A stretch of 64,000 nt of DNA from Pseudofabraea citricarpa (Eukaryota; Ascomycota; Leotiomycetes; Helotiales; Dermateaceae), in the NCBI GenBank assembly GCA_029641185.1, contig JAPWGK010000002.1:1178001-1242000 (forward strand), in the 5' to 3' direction. The notes under the pieces were generated by a model. That model had not been told where the DNA came from, made no database searches, and saw nothing but the letters and a program-made list of their open reading frames with translations. Both the position numbers and the translations under genes were made by a program. Of the stretch, positions 46,501 to 57,063 are shown in pieces (the first letter of the stretch is position 1; each line of letters begins with the position of its first letter).

Positions 46501-48396
46501 ATGTCGGACTTTGATATTACAATTGTAGGAGGTGAGTTACCAGAAGTGACTAGTGATGAATTGTACAGAGCACTGACTACTAGATAGGCGGTCCAACTGG
46601 CCTCTTCTCCGCTGTGCTTGCTCGCCAACTTGGGTTGAAAGTCTGCGTTCTCGGTATGTTTTTTCCCTTAAAGTGAAACAAATATATACTGACACCGATT
46701 CAAGAGAAAAGATCTGGTCCATTAAAAGTTGGCCGAGCTGATGCATTAAATGCACGCACCCAGCAAGTCCTTGATGTTGCAGGAGTTCTCAAAGATTTAA
46801 GACCACATGGCCTTCAATGCAATAGTAGGTGAATAAATACGTGCTAGAAATATTACTAACTATCTTAACAGCCAGTTCAATCTTCAAGGATGGTGAATTC
46901 AAGAGCAGAAACAATCGTTGGTGGGTCAGCATCAAGAACTCTAAATACAAAGAGTTTTTGATGATTGGCCAATCTGATGTAGAGAAAGCTCTTGTTAAAA
47001 ATTTAGACGTCGATGTGCTGTATAACTCAGAAGTCGAAGCAGTCACTGAATCAGCTACTGGTGTTACAACAAAAACGAGTGCTGGAAACATTACATCAAA
47101 ATATGTCATTGCAGCGGATGGTGGTCATTCCCCAATTCGGAAGCAACTTGGAATCGAATTTCAAGGAGATAAGCCAAACATGTGCTGGGCGGTTCTAGAC
47201 ACTTTTATCAAAACAGATTTCCCAGTATGCAACGAAATTATCAGTTTTGAAGAAAATGGACAATCACGAGTATCATGGATTCCAAGGTATGTTTATTTTC
47301 ACTTTGCAATTGATTATTTTATGCTTTCTATTACTCTGTACTATAATATTGCCGGCCTACAAGTTATATCTTTCTATTTTGTTGCATTAAAACAGCTGAT
47401 AACATATTAAATTAGGGAGCGAGGAATGGCGAGATTCTACATCTTGCTTGAAGGCGAGGTTACCCAGGAGAAATCTGAAGCGTCAATTCGAAGCCACATG
47501 AAGCCATTTAATGTCGAATTTCAAAAGACAGAATGGTTCAGTACTTACAATGGTATCTATGAGAACTTTCCCAGACACTGATTGTTGTTAATTTTTAATT
47601 AGTCCAAGAACGCGTTGCCGCAACCTTTCTCTCGCCACTTTCCAGAATCGTCTTAGCAGGCGATGCAAGCCATATTCATGCGGTTAATGGTGGCCAAGGC
47701 CTCAACACCGGAATGGCTGATGCGTTTGCCCTTGTATGGCGAGTGGCTCTTGCTCTCAAATCCGAATCTGATGTATCTGCACGTCGACTTCTTGAGTCAT
47801 ATGATCTAGAACGAAGGATCACTGCTCAGACTGTGGTCAATGTAGCAGGTAAACTTGTCCGGAGCACTTTGAAAACAGCTCAGGAATATGTTCAACTGGT
47901 TGAAAAGAATGCTGCTAATATTACTGGGATGGGAATCACTTATGCTCCAAATTCTCTTACTGTTACGGAAGGCACTGTCGGCGATTTCACTGCTGGTGCA
48001 AGGTGTGCCGATATCGAATTCTTGAAGTCATCTGTGGTCAAATTACGGCTTTATGAGCTGGTGAAATACGGCGATTTCCTGGTACTAAAGGGCAAAGATT
48101 CGATTATTCAAGTGCCTCAATCACTAGAAAATAAGGTCAAAGTCTGGGTGGTTGAACAGGAACAGGATTCTTGGACAATTACTACAGAATCTGGATCAAA
48201 ACTGAAAGGAACCTTTGAGTTTAATCAAAGCTCAAGCATTGTTATCAGACCTGATCTATATGTTGGATTTGCTGGGAGCAACGCTACAAGATATCTGGAG
48301 GGCTTAGTTGCGGGACAAACTACCCACATGGTACCCAAGGCACTTCCAACTTATTACGATACCACTCGTAGGGTGCTCTCCCGCTTATTTTATTAA
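46501..48396 (+). CDS. FAD-dependent aromatic-type monooxygenase (FAD_binding_3)
   Basis: Six exons: 46501-46531, 46588-46653, 46705-46824, 46872-47286, 47416-47552 and 47603-48396 (520 residues). The dinucleotide fold is G-G-G-P-T-G at residues 10-15, split by the first intron. Next is VGRADALNARTQQVL, the class A hydroxylase signature after the FAD site, then Y-V-I-A-A-D-G-G-H-S (the D-G motif). The FAD-ribityl site is RIVLAGDASHIHAVNGGQGL followed by N-T-G-M-A-D-A. This is the p-hydroxybenzoate / phenol 2-monooxygenase class, NAD(P)H-dependent, flavin hydroperoxide chemistry on aromatic rings. A C-terminal thioredoxin-like domain seems present. The GG replacing the more usual P in GDASHIHA.. 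is worth noting. It probably hydroxylates or epoxidises the synthase product. Confidence 0.9.
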
Positions 48397-48591
48397 TAAG
48401 TTGTCGTTCTTAAAGGACTTTTATATATCAAATACCACTTGTATACTAAGAATAGTGACCAATAAAATTTACTCAGAGAGAAAATTAGCCTTCAGTCTAA
48501 AAGTCTTCAAGTTTATTACTATTTAAGTGAATATCATATCCATAAAAACACGCTCGGTACGACTCGGGTCGTCTGATCTAGCATCCATAAT

Positions 48592-49669
48592 CTAATAACC
48601 ATCTGGCCATGCCGTGCTCAACCACTCATAAGGTTCCTCTGGGACGTACTGATTTGTGACAGTTCCATCCCACTCGACAATGCTATCTCTTGTCAGGTTG
48701 TACAAGGCAAACTTTTCATCTGGTCCAGTGCCAACAGTAATTGGAACAGTCTGAACATTGTTCGCAATTTCCTTATCAACCATTCTCGTTAGATTACTGA
48801 TTTGACTGTTCTTAAGGCGGTACTCATCGCCATAATTTGGATTGATCTGGGGATTAAAGTTAGCGATGTGAATTTTCATCTTGGAAGTCAAAACTTACTA
48901 TGCCCATTCGTGTACCAGTGATTGCAATGACATTTTGAATTGTGGCATTGCGTTTTGCTTGATTCAGGCAGTTACCGCAGGATTGATAGAAGGTCCCAAA
49001 GTTCTCAGCGTAAAATCCTGTGATATTATACTTTCCCCCGAGAGAATTGTCCTGGAAGATCTTCGCTTAATTAGAGTATATCCAAACTCTGAAAATCTGG
49101 GGTAGACGAACCTTATCTGTAGCATTCCTTGCACCACCTCCAATGACACGTAGTTGAGTGTTCAATCCTTTAGATGTCAAAGCATCTTCGCATACATCTT
49201 CCCACCATACTGAACAAGGTTAGCACGTGATTAAAATGGACTTGTACTGAGAGGATTCGGATGTACCATTTTCAACCCAAGCATCACCAAGAGCATGAAT
49301 TCCCTCGGCCTGATTTGCACCAATGATGACATTACGAATAGTTGCTCCCGGCATCAAATTAAAAACCGTGTCGGCATCCGTGCCCTCGGCCTGTTCATTG
49401 CAGCTACCTTCTGGTCTTTCATACCGTTTCATGCCACCATCAAAAGTCTGCCCTGGCAAAATGTACAAAGCATCTTGCAAGACAACAGTTTCGGTTGCTA
49501 CTGGAAACTTTGCGACAGGAAATGGAAACCTTGGTGGAGGGCGCGCTGCAAGATCGGCTTGTGTGGAGTCTTGTGAGCCTCCAGGACCATCAAGTTGGCG
49601 AGGTTGGATAGCTGCTGCTTCGAGAAGCGCCGGTAGAAAAGCAAGCGAGAAGGTCGTGTAGAGTTTCAT
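48592..49669 (-). CDS. Secreted pectate lyase, PL3 family
   Basis: Four exons: 49669-49267, 49209-49112, 49060-48899 and 48846-48592 (305 residues). A signal peptide ([18 protein letters not shown]) and a Pro-rich linker precede the right-handed beta-helix, with [59 protein letters not shown] and [18 protein letters not shown]. This is the PL3 pattern: extracellular Ca2+-dependent cleavage of polygalacturonate by beta-elimination, used on plant cell walls. It is convergent with the upstream monooxygenase (195-base gap). It has no obvious role in isocyanide synthesis and may be a bystander or a co-regulated plant-infection gene. Confidence 0.92.
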
Positions 49670-50730
49670 TGCGAAGATACAAGATTACCGGTATTGAAAC
49701 AGGGAAAGACAATCAAAGTAGCTCAAACCTTAGAGTTTTTCAAACTTTACAAGCCCTTTTATACTTCACAATCATCTTTTCCCCAGCCACCACCTGATTC
49801 TTGCCCCAGATCTCCCCGCATAATCGTCGCATTCTGCTTGGGGTCTCTCCAGCTCATGAGGTACAAGCCGGGTCGTGTAGATTGAGATTGGCAGCCACGG
49901 GAAAACTTCAGTCAATTCCACGAATGATTGTTTGTTGAAAGCCTGTCGCCAAGTTTTGCCAATGCGTGGAGAAGCTTCTCCGCTTCAGTCACGAAGTCGC
50001 CAAGCTCCTAACACCTCAGCAGTCAACCGAGATGCTACGTAGGCAGCTTTGCGTGTAGTTCACCGTTCGATCCAACTAAATATGAGATGGGCCAAGCACG
50101 CCTTGTTGATTTGAGAACGCTGGTTCGTGTTAAAATCATGATAAAGTATAAGCCATCCAAGGGAGACCGGAAAATTCTTTCTCCCAAAGGACTCTTTGTG
50201 ACAGAATGAACCTGATAACTTGAGGATTAATACGGAAGATATTATGATCGGCTAAATGTTACAACAAGCCTGGTGAATGAAACATGACTGTGTAGCTTTT
50301 GGGCTCCAATTTGAACAATCTCCACTACCAAGAGCTGGGCCACTAACATGGGGGCTGTTACCAGACTTACTTACTAGGCTTTTGGCATGAAGACTAAACT
50401 GGTCGATCAGCTGACATTAGTTGATCGACACTCCGCATTTTCTTTTTGAAAAGCGGGGACGAATCAATTCAACAAAAAAGGGTCGATCAGCGATGAGCAG
50501 AGAAGTGCGAGAACAATTGATACTGCTCAGACAAGTCAACGATTCACTGCGACAGTCTTGCTACTCCACGGTGTAGAGGGGTGGTGAGATTAATAAATGC
50601 ATACCGTAGGGCTGCATATTTTCAAACAAATTAGATTCTCGATTATTTTCAATTGAATCGATGCTAATATGAAGACGCGTAGCTCGGGAAAGAACAAACT
50701 AATCATAATCGGAATGATCTATGCAAATTA
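49670..50730. other. Intergenic
   Basis: Promoter of the pectate lyase and the far 3' flank of the broken acyltransferase. A short imperfect inverted repeat lies at about 50400-50430 (TGGTCGATCAGCTGACA / AGTTGATCGACA). No coding frame. Confidence 0.4.
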
Positions 50731-52074
50731 TTAAATTGCCGTCTTCCGTGCGTACTTTTCAGTCTCAAATAATTGCTGTATTGTATGCGATCGAGGGTCA
50801 CCAAATGGAATCATTTGGCTCGCGTAAAAAAGAGATAACCCCGATTTCCTGTCTATCGTCCATAATAGATTCGGCAAGCCACTCCAAGATATAGTCCCCT
50901 GTCTTCTTCCACTTGGGAGATCAGACGAGAAGTAATCATCATGGTGCCAAGGCCCCAGTCAAGTTCAGTGCCAGGAGGTATACTCGAGAATGTGCCCCCT
51001 CCAAAGAGGCAATGACATCATGCTAGTGTAAATATTGCGAGCGTCGTCACTCATCTGTGGTTTGAATATCTCATCTGCAGTCTTAGGCTTCAATAACTTG
51101 CCATCGTTTGCACAAAGACTATGAAGTATTTTGATGAATTCAACAGGTGATCCATAAGCACCAGACCCACCATATTCATCGTCAGTTGAAATATCGTAAA
51201 GTTCTTCATTGAAAAGATAGGCTTTGCTTATTTTTAGATCTGTGCCAATACCTATCATTGGGTCTGGAACTCCTTCCCTTGTACTGAGGGCCACTAATCT
51301 TTTTCTCATATCCGGTCGTCGATCAAGATGAAAAGTCATGTCCTTGATATTAAGAGTTTCCCAAGTGTACCTTTCCATGAACTTTTGCAAACGCATTCCA
51401 CTCAAGCGAGCAATCAAGATACCGGCCCAGTCTAAGCCAAGACCATAGTTCCAGCTAGTGCCTGGGTCGAACAAAAGTGGAACGCTAACCCTGTCCAGGA
51501 TTGGCATTCCTTTGGTTACTGGATCTTCACCTCTTGACGTTCTCTAGCGAACCAGGAGTGGGTTTGAGATATCATAAGATATTCCAGAGGTATGGTTCAG
51601 CAGCATCTACAGTAGTCAGTAGTCAGATATTAAAGGACCGTCTTGCAAAATGGCAAAAATTTACCTTAGAGTGATTTTGTTCCTTCGTTTCTTAAAAGTA
51701 GGACTGTCATCCCATTCTGGCCAGCTGATAATCTGAATCTTTTCCAACTCGGTAAGAATCGGGAAACGTCGTCGTCCAAGCTGATCTTGCCCATCTCTAC
51801 ACATCTTAGAGTGGCTACCGTTGTCATTAATTTCGTGCATGATGCTAATCTAAAAATTGCGTTTACATCAAGGTACTTTGACGATGGTATAGAACTATCC
51901 AGATATTGTTTTCCAAATGCCTTTTTGTATTGTAATTCACCTTCATGTGTCAGTAGTTACCAGCTGTTAAGAAAGGCAAATCAGCATACCTTGTACATCA
52001 CGAGCTATAAGAGCAATACCGCCAAGGATCTGTGATTCACAGGCTGCTTGTACTTGTTCTTCAAAAGATGACAT
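50731..52074 (-). pseudogene. Broken class C beta-lactamase / LovD-like acyltransferase gene
   Basis: Homology to the LovD/EstB-type serine hydrolases can be followed from the ATG at 52074 to a stop at 50731. Landmarks are the nucleophile motif A-S-C-T-K-L-M (S-x-x-K), H-T-S-G-I-S-Y-D, VPLLFDPGTSWNYGLGLDWA (with Y-x-x-G), Y-G-G-S-G-A-Y-G-S-P, and the tail P-P-G-T-E-L-D-W-G-L-G with W-S-G-L-P-N-L. The frame is broken at least three times, near 51755-51762 (one base missing), near 51005 and near 50930. A TAG at 51546-51544 replaces the tryptophan expected before R-x-S-R-G-E-D. Family members transfer acyl groups in polyketide and other pathways. The motifs are still close to family consensus, so inactivation looks recent. 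Confidence 0.85.
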
Positions 52075-52499
52075 CTTGCTCTTGATTCACTACAAACGTG
52101 TAAAAATAAGTAACGAATTTGAAGACTGAATAGCACAGCATACTTTATTGAAGAGCTATTGATCATTGCTGCCTAAATTTAGTTGGTGCGGGGGGCTGTG
52201 GATTTGTGATCGACTTTTTCTAGGGCCTCGCTCACTGATCGGCAGAGCTGTGCTACCTCTCAACCATGCACCAGGCTGACTTGATCGCTAATTAAATTCA
52301 AACAAACAGAAATTTGCTTCAGCAAGGTAGTTAGGGTTAGACTACTAGGAGTCAGATACAAACATATCACAATTATTGTCTGATATAAAACGAAACTTAC
52401 ACCGTCATATAATCTAGGGATAAACATGTAATTAGACAACTGTAATTCTATTGAGTAAATTGGCTTGACAATTGATTACAACATGTAGCACATGTATTT
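52075..52499. other. Intergenic
   Basis: 5' flank of the broken acyltransferase and 3' flank of the second monooxygenase. AT-rich; no feature recognised. Confidence 0.4.
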
Positions 52500-53783
52500 C
52501 TATAATCTTGCTTCGGTATTCAGTCGCTTTTGTACCCTGGCTGAGAGCTCCTCCCATTGTTCTTCTGCAACCTTCTCTGCATCGTTTGCCCAAAGGTATG
52601 TGGTAGTTTGTCCAGACTTGGTGACATCAAAGTCTTCTTTAAACTGTTTGCTATCTTTATCGTGTAAGTTATGCCAAGTTTCTCTTTGTTGAATTCCCGA
52701 AGATTGAGCTTTGGCCACATAATCATGCCGAATTTCGAAACAGGTGTGCAAGGCAAGTGGAATGTTTTCTTTGCCAGCCTTAGCAAGACAGATGGCGATG
52801 GTTGCACCATCCTCAATTGCTTGACTTGCACCTTGGGTAGAAGTCGGTAGAAAAGGATGGGCTGCATCACCAATGATGGATATCAACCCGGAATCTGCAA
52901 CCCATTTGGAGAGACATGGTCGGTAAACCAACTTCCAGTCGATACATGAAGGCATCTTTTCCCATACTCGCACAAAAGCCGGATCCCATCCTTTTGCAAC
53001 TTTGAGGACGTCTTCGGTTCTTCCAGGCTTCGCCCAGTCTTCAATGATATCTTCAGAATCTTTGTGTGTTAGTACAGCATTGATTTCCTTTCCACCACGT
53101 AATACGGTAATGAAACCGTGAGCGTCTGGGGCAAGAAACAAGTGCATAGAGTCTCCTTCCCTAATAAACTTGCCCGCTATTGGGTCATCGCGAATCAAAT
53201 CTCCATCCATAAAGGCTCTATAAATGGCATATCCGCTGGCCATTGGTCTGTCTGGAATGCCCAGAACCATCTCCCTTCCTTTGCTTCGAACGCCGTCTGC
53301 ACATATCACAACATCTGAAACAACTTCTTCTCCACTATCCAAAATGACACTTGGCTTAGCCATGTTGTATTCGGAAATAGTTTGACCCATCCGGATGTCA
53401 ACCCCAAGTCTTTTGCAGTGTTCAAAGAAGATCAGATGAAAATCTCCCCTATGGCCAATCAAGCTTCGACAGCCGTATTTTTCTTCTGATTCTCCAAGTT
53501 GTTCGTCGAATGCTAGAACAGTGTCGGAGGTGTCATAGCTATGAATTGTAATTCTTGTTGCGTTGCTGGAAATCTTCGCTAGATCCTCTCCTAATCCCCA
53601 GCGATAGAGCAGTTTAGATGAATTAGGTCCAAATCCAATAGAGTCTCCGAGTCGCTGAAATTCATCGACCTTTTCGAATAGTGTGACCTGAAATCCTTGC
53701 TTACGACACGCTATGGCACATGCTAGACCACCGAGACCGCCTCCAACAACCGTAACTTTTAGGGTATCGTTTTGTGAGGACAT
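52500..53783 (-). CDS. FAD-dependent monooxygenase, salicylate hydroxylase-like
   Basis: One exon without introns, 427 residues. The FAD fold starts V-T-V-V-G-G-G-L-G-G-L at about residues 11-21 and has the acidic end of strand 2 (FEKVDEFQRLGDSIGFGPNS). It continues with the R-G-D-F-H turn, V-V-I-C-A-D-G-V-R-S, and the ribityl site ISIIGDAAHPFLPTSTQGAS followed by Q-A-I-E-D-G-A. This order defines class A flavin monooxygenases of the salicylate / 6-hydroxynicotinate hydroxylase group, also frequent in fungal metabolite clusters for ring hydroxylation or epoxidation. It is divergent from the O-methyltransferase across 390 bases, which suggests shared control and consecutive hydroxylation and methylation steps. 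Confidence 0.92.
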   Translation of the reverse strand: MSSQNDTLKVTVVGGGLGGLACAIACRKQGFQVTLFEKVDEFQRLGDSIGFGPNSSKLLYRWGLGEDLAKISSNATRITIHSYDTSDTVLAFDEQLGESEEKYGCRSLIGHRGDFHLIFFEHCKRLGVDIRMGQTISEYNMAKPSVILDSGEEVVSDVVICADGVRSKGREMVLGIPDRPMASGYAIYRAFMDGDLIRDDPIAGKFIREGDSMHLFLAPDAHGFITVLRGGKEINAVLTHKDSEDIIEDWAKPGRTEDVLKVAKGWDPAFVRVWEKMPSCIDWKLVYRPCLSKWVADSGLISIIGDAAHPFLPTSTQGASQAIEDGATIAICLAKAGKENIPLALHTCFEIRHDYVAKAQSSGIQQRETWHNLHDKDSKQFKEDFDVTKSGQTTTYLWANDAEKVAEEQWEELSARVQKRLNTEARL

Positions 53784-54173
53784 AGTGTATTTGGCTTTTG
53801 AGAAATTGACGAGATCCAGAACTGATAGGTTTCTTTTTGGGAAGAATAGCTGTCATTTGTGCTGTTTTTATCCTGCTGATTGTTCGTAGCATGGATTTCC
53901 ACCTCCACCTAACTTTAGGCGAGCAAGCAAATATTTTTCACCCCACACATGTTCCCCACAAGTCTTGGTATTTGAACTTGTAACAAGGCTCATACTACTT
54001 TATGTAGGTTGTTATTGTATGTGGGGATTACTGAGGAATAGGGGTGGCTTGTGGAGATTTGGGTTTATGAGATTGTCGACAGCCTAAATTCCATGGAGGT
54101 TTTTTCTTCCTTTCTCTTTTTACCAAATCTTGAACTTCAAAGAAGCAAGCAACGAAACAACAAACCCTTTATC
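53784..54173. promoter_or_regulatory. Bidirectional promoter with three CCCCACA motifs
   Basis: The gap between the divergent monooxygenase and methyltransferase carries CCCCACA at 53941-53947 and 53954-53960, and its complement TGTGGGG at 54020-54026. Three copies of a seven-base word in 86 bases is more than chance would give. C2H2 fungal regulators often bind C-rich sites of this kind, and a C2H2 regulator gene lies 3 kb away, so a binding site is a plausible inference. Confidence 0.4.
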
Positions 54174-55801
54174 ATGTCTCTTCTTCAGAACCTAGCAGCT
54201 TCTATTCAGGCCAATGTTGATCTATACGAAGCCGAGATCGGCTCTAAGCATATGCCACATCTGTGGGAAGCATATCCTTATTCTGAATTGGATGATGAAA
54301 CAACCCTTTCTTCTCGACATACATTCACATTGATGGAAAAGATTCGACTTGATCTCCATGCTTTAGAATCTGCAATCACTCCATCACGTTACAAACTACT
54401 TGATATTGTGCTAAGCCCTGCCAAGACAGCAGCCCTCAATGTCGCAGTATCGTTGGGTGTATCCGATGCTATCGTAGAGCTTGGAGGGTCGGCCGAACTA
54501 GACAATCTTGCCATGCGCTTGGATGTGAATGAAAACAAGCTAGGTATGATCAGAACGCCCTTCATCTCCAACCATGAGGTCTCAAATTAATGTCCATCAA
54601 GGTAGAATCTTGAGAGTCCTCGCTGCGGATTTCATTTATGCAGAAACAAGTAAGAACGTTTTCTCGAATACACGGCACAGTATGGCACTTCTCAATAGAG
54701 AGAATGCTGCACCATTCCTTTCCCTCACGTAAGTTACCTTACAAATAAAGTGTGCGCAACCATAGCTGAAATGTTGATATAAACAGAGCTGTCCAAAATA
54801 CCATTAGTACGACAGGGCTCTTGAACGACCTCACTAGTCCCGAAACCAAAGAATCATTCTCTGTAACCACAGCACCATTTACAACTACTGTTGCAAAAAA
54901 TGGAGAGACATTCTTAGAGTATATCGTTCAGCCGGAAAATGCTATGCTATTGGAAAAGGTTGCAAAGGGGGTTACTCCATGGCTCAACGTATGAACCTCC
55001 GAGCTTATAACGTTGTACAATGGCTAATTTTCGAAGAAAACGACACGTGCAGCCTTACTCGAAGACTATCCATGGTCGGAACTGGACAATGCAGTTATTG
55101 TTGATGTCGGATGTGGTCCAGCAGATAGTGCAATGGATATTATGAAGAAGTTTCCTAAACTTCGATGGATATTCCAAGATCTACAGCCCGTAATAAGCCA
55201 GTTAAAAGCGGTCAGTCTCTTTATAATCTCACCTCATTTAGCCAATCAACCTAACAAAAGATCAGAACATACCGCCCGATGTAGTTGAGAGGGTTTCTTC
55301 TGGCGACATCTCCTTTGTTACCCAAGATTATTTCGTCCCAAACTTTAGTTCAGCTAACGTCTGGTTTCTACGTGGAGTCATGTAAGTTACCTATGCGGAC
55401 CCCTTATCAATTATCATTCTCGTATGCAGTGGCTGACTTGGGAATTTAGAAGAGAATATGACGATGACGCGGCTCTAAAGATTCTTGCTAATATTGTCGA
55501 TGCCATGAAAAGGAGTGAAGGCGCTCGGGTTTTGATCAATGAGGTGCTGTGTTCTTCGCCTGTTGTTTTCCCTGTTTCTACAGATTCGAACATCGTGCCA
55601 TCAAACTACATTCCTTCGGATCAGTCTGCAATCACAGGAACAGCTAACTTGATGGCATGGAATGCGGTAGCGCTTTTTGGTGGGAAAGAAAGATCATTCG
55701 ATGAAGTTCAAAGGCTTATTGGGCAGGCTGGATTGAGGATTTCTCGTTTTTTTAAACTCCGCTCTATCACAGTAATGATAGAGTGCGTGTTAGCAGATTG
55801 A
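54174..55801 (+). CDS. SAM-dependent O-methyltransferase (plant-type OMT, PF00891)
   Basis: Six exons: 54174-54543, 54602-54728, 54787-54988, 55037-55210, 55266-55381 and 55450-55801 (446 residues). The N-terminal helical dimerisation region contains ALNVAVSLGVSDAIVELGGS and R-I-L-R-V-L-A-A-D, a winged-helix pattern. The SAM site is NAVIVDVGCGPADSAMDIM then F-P-K-L-R-W-I-F-Q-D-L (motifs I and II). W-F-L-R-G-V and R-V-L-I-N-E-V-L follow. The usual catalytic W-x-D-E stretch after R-G-V is replaced by R-E-Y-D-D-D, an unusual spot that may reflect a splice variant at 55382-55449. It probably methylates a hydroxyl introduced by one of the neighbouring monooxygenases. Confidence 0.88.
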
Positions 55802-57063
55802 GGTGTTAAGAAACCTTTTGGGATACCAGGTCGAGGATATTGCAAAAGAAAACAAAAAGATTCATTTGCTTAAGATATGTCTTGGAATGAATGTGACTGA
55901 TGGATGAAAATCAATTCAAGACCATGGTTCATAGACTTTTCAATGTTTCCAAGGAATACCGTTTCCATGAAACTAGGACTTTCAGAGTACACCGGAGTCA
56001 ACTCCATAGTATTTCATACAAATCAATTGAATCTCAGAAATTCATTATAAAAAATACTAATGGTTCTTTCCCTAAGTTTTGCTTGTCTTCATCCACTTCT
56101 TACATCTTCATATTTCAGAATGTCATTACATTCTAACAGTGTTATTTGTTAGCTCCATGGCATCGAGGATTTCTACTACAAAATAAATTAACCATGAAAT
56201 TAAAAGCAACTCGATTCTTGAAACTAAACATGAATACTTTTAAGGGAGAGGCGGCTGGCTATGTGGGGTGGGGTTGGTGGGGTAGAGTTCAACCCCCACA
56301 CACGCTAGAGACTTTGCTTGCTCTGGGCCATGACGAAGAACAACAGGCTATTTGCCGACAGTATCCCAGGTATGATACAAAACGAATAACTGGATCAAAT
56401 GACCTGTCAATCGTTATGCACAACGATGAAACACTTGGTGCAGTTACAAAAGCTAAAACTCCCCAGTAATTTTTACAATGCTTGGCAACTTTGACAAACA
56501 GGCTCAGATAACGAAAACGTCCATACTTAAAACGAAAACCCCTTCGTATAATTAGTGCACCTGAATAAATGCTGCACAAGTTTATATAGAAAATCACAAG
56601 TTTAGACTGACACATTGAGACATCCTCGTAATCGACGACAACTCCAAGTGGGTCACGGAGGCTGCGGAAAACATATTCTGCTTACGTCGAGCTTACCACT
56701 TTCTCTGTGATAGAGTTTAAGTTACGGTAAAGCGGATCCTTTTTATGGGTTCAAAAATTATGCTCGTCATTGTGAGCCTCGCTAAAAGTATAGAGTTCTG
56801 AGTTAAGCCAATTAAGTGTCTCTCATATACTACGAAGAGACAATAGAGGGTCAATCCCGGTGCCGAGTGCTAAAATAACATTTTCCCGTTCCAGCGTTAA
56901 TCATCTAAGTTAGACATTCCCCGCATTTACCAAAATCTCGGTCAAAAGCCTGTTCTGTCTCTTCAGATTTACTATTCTGCAAACCCCCGACATTTGCATT
57001 GCGCCCGAGGATGGTAGCTATCAATGATAAATAACTCAAAAAGTTCTTCTATGTTTATGTAAT
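55802..57063. other. Intergenic with a G/C-rich inverted repeat
   Basis: Contains the regulator's promoter. At 56262-56300 it holds TGTGGGG, an imperfect inverted repeat GTGGGGTTG (56268-56276) / CAACCCCCAC (56290-56299), and CCCCACA (56294-56300), the same word found in the divergent promoter upstream. No coding frame that I can support. Confidence 0.45.

Noticed and set aside
56146..56469. 107-codon plus-strand frame between the methyltransferase and regulator genes
   Set aside because: Covers the GC-rich inverted repeat, has no family features and overlaps a longer low-complexity stretch.
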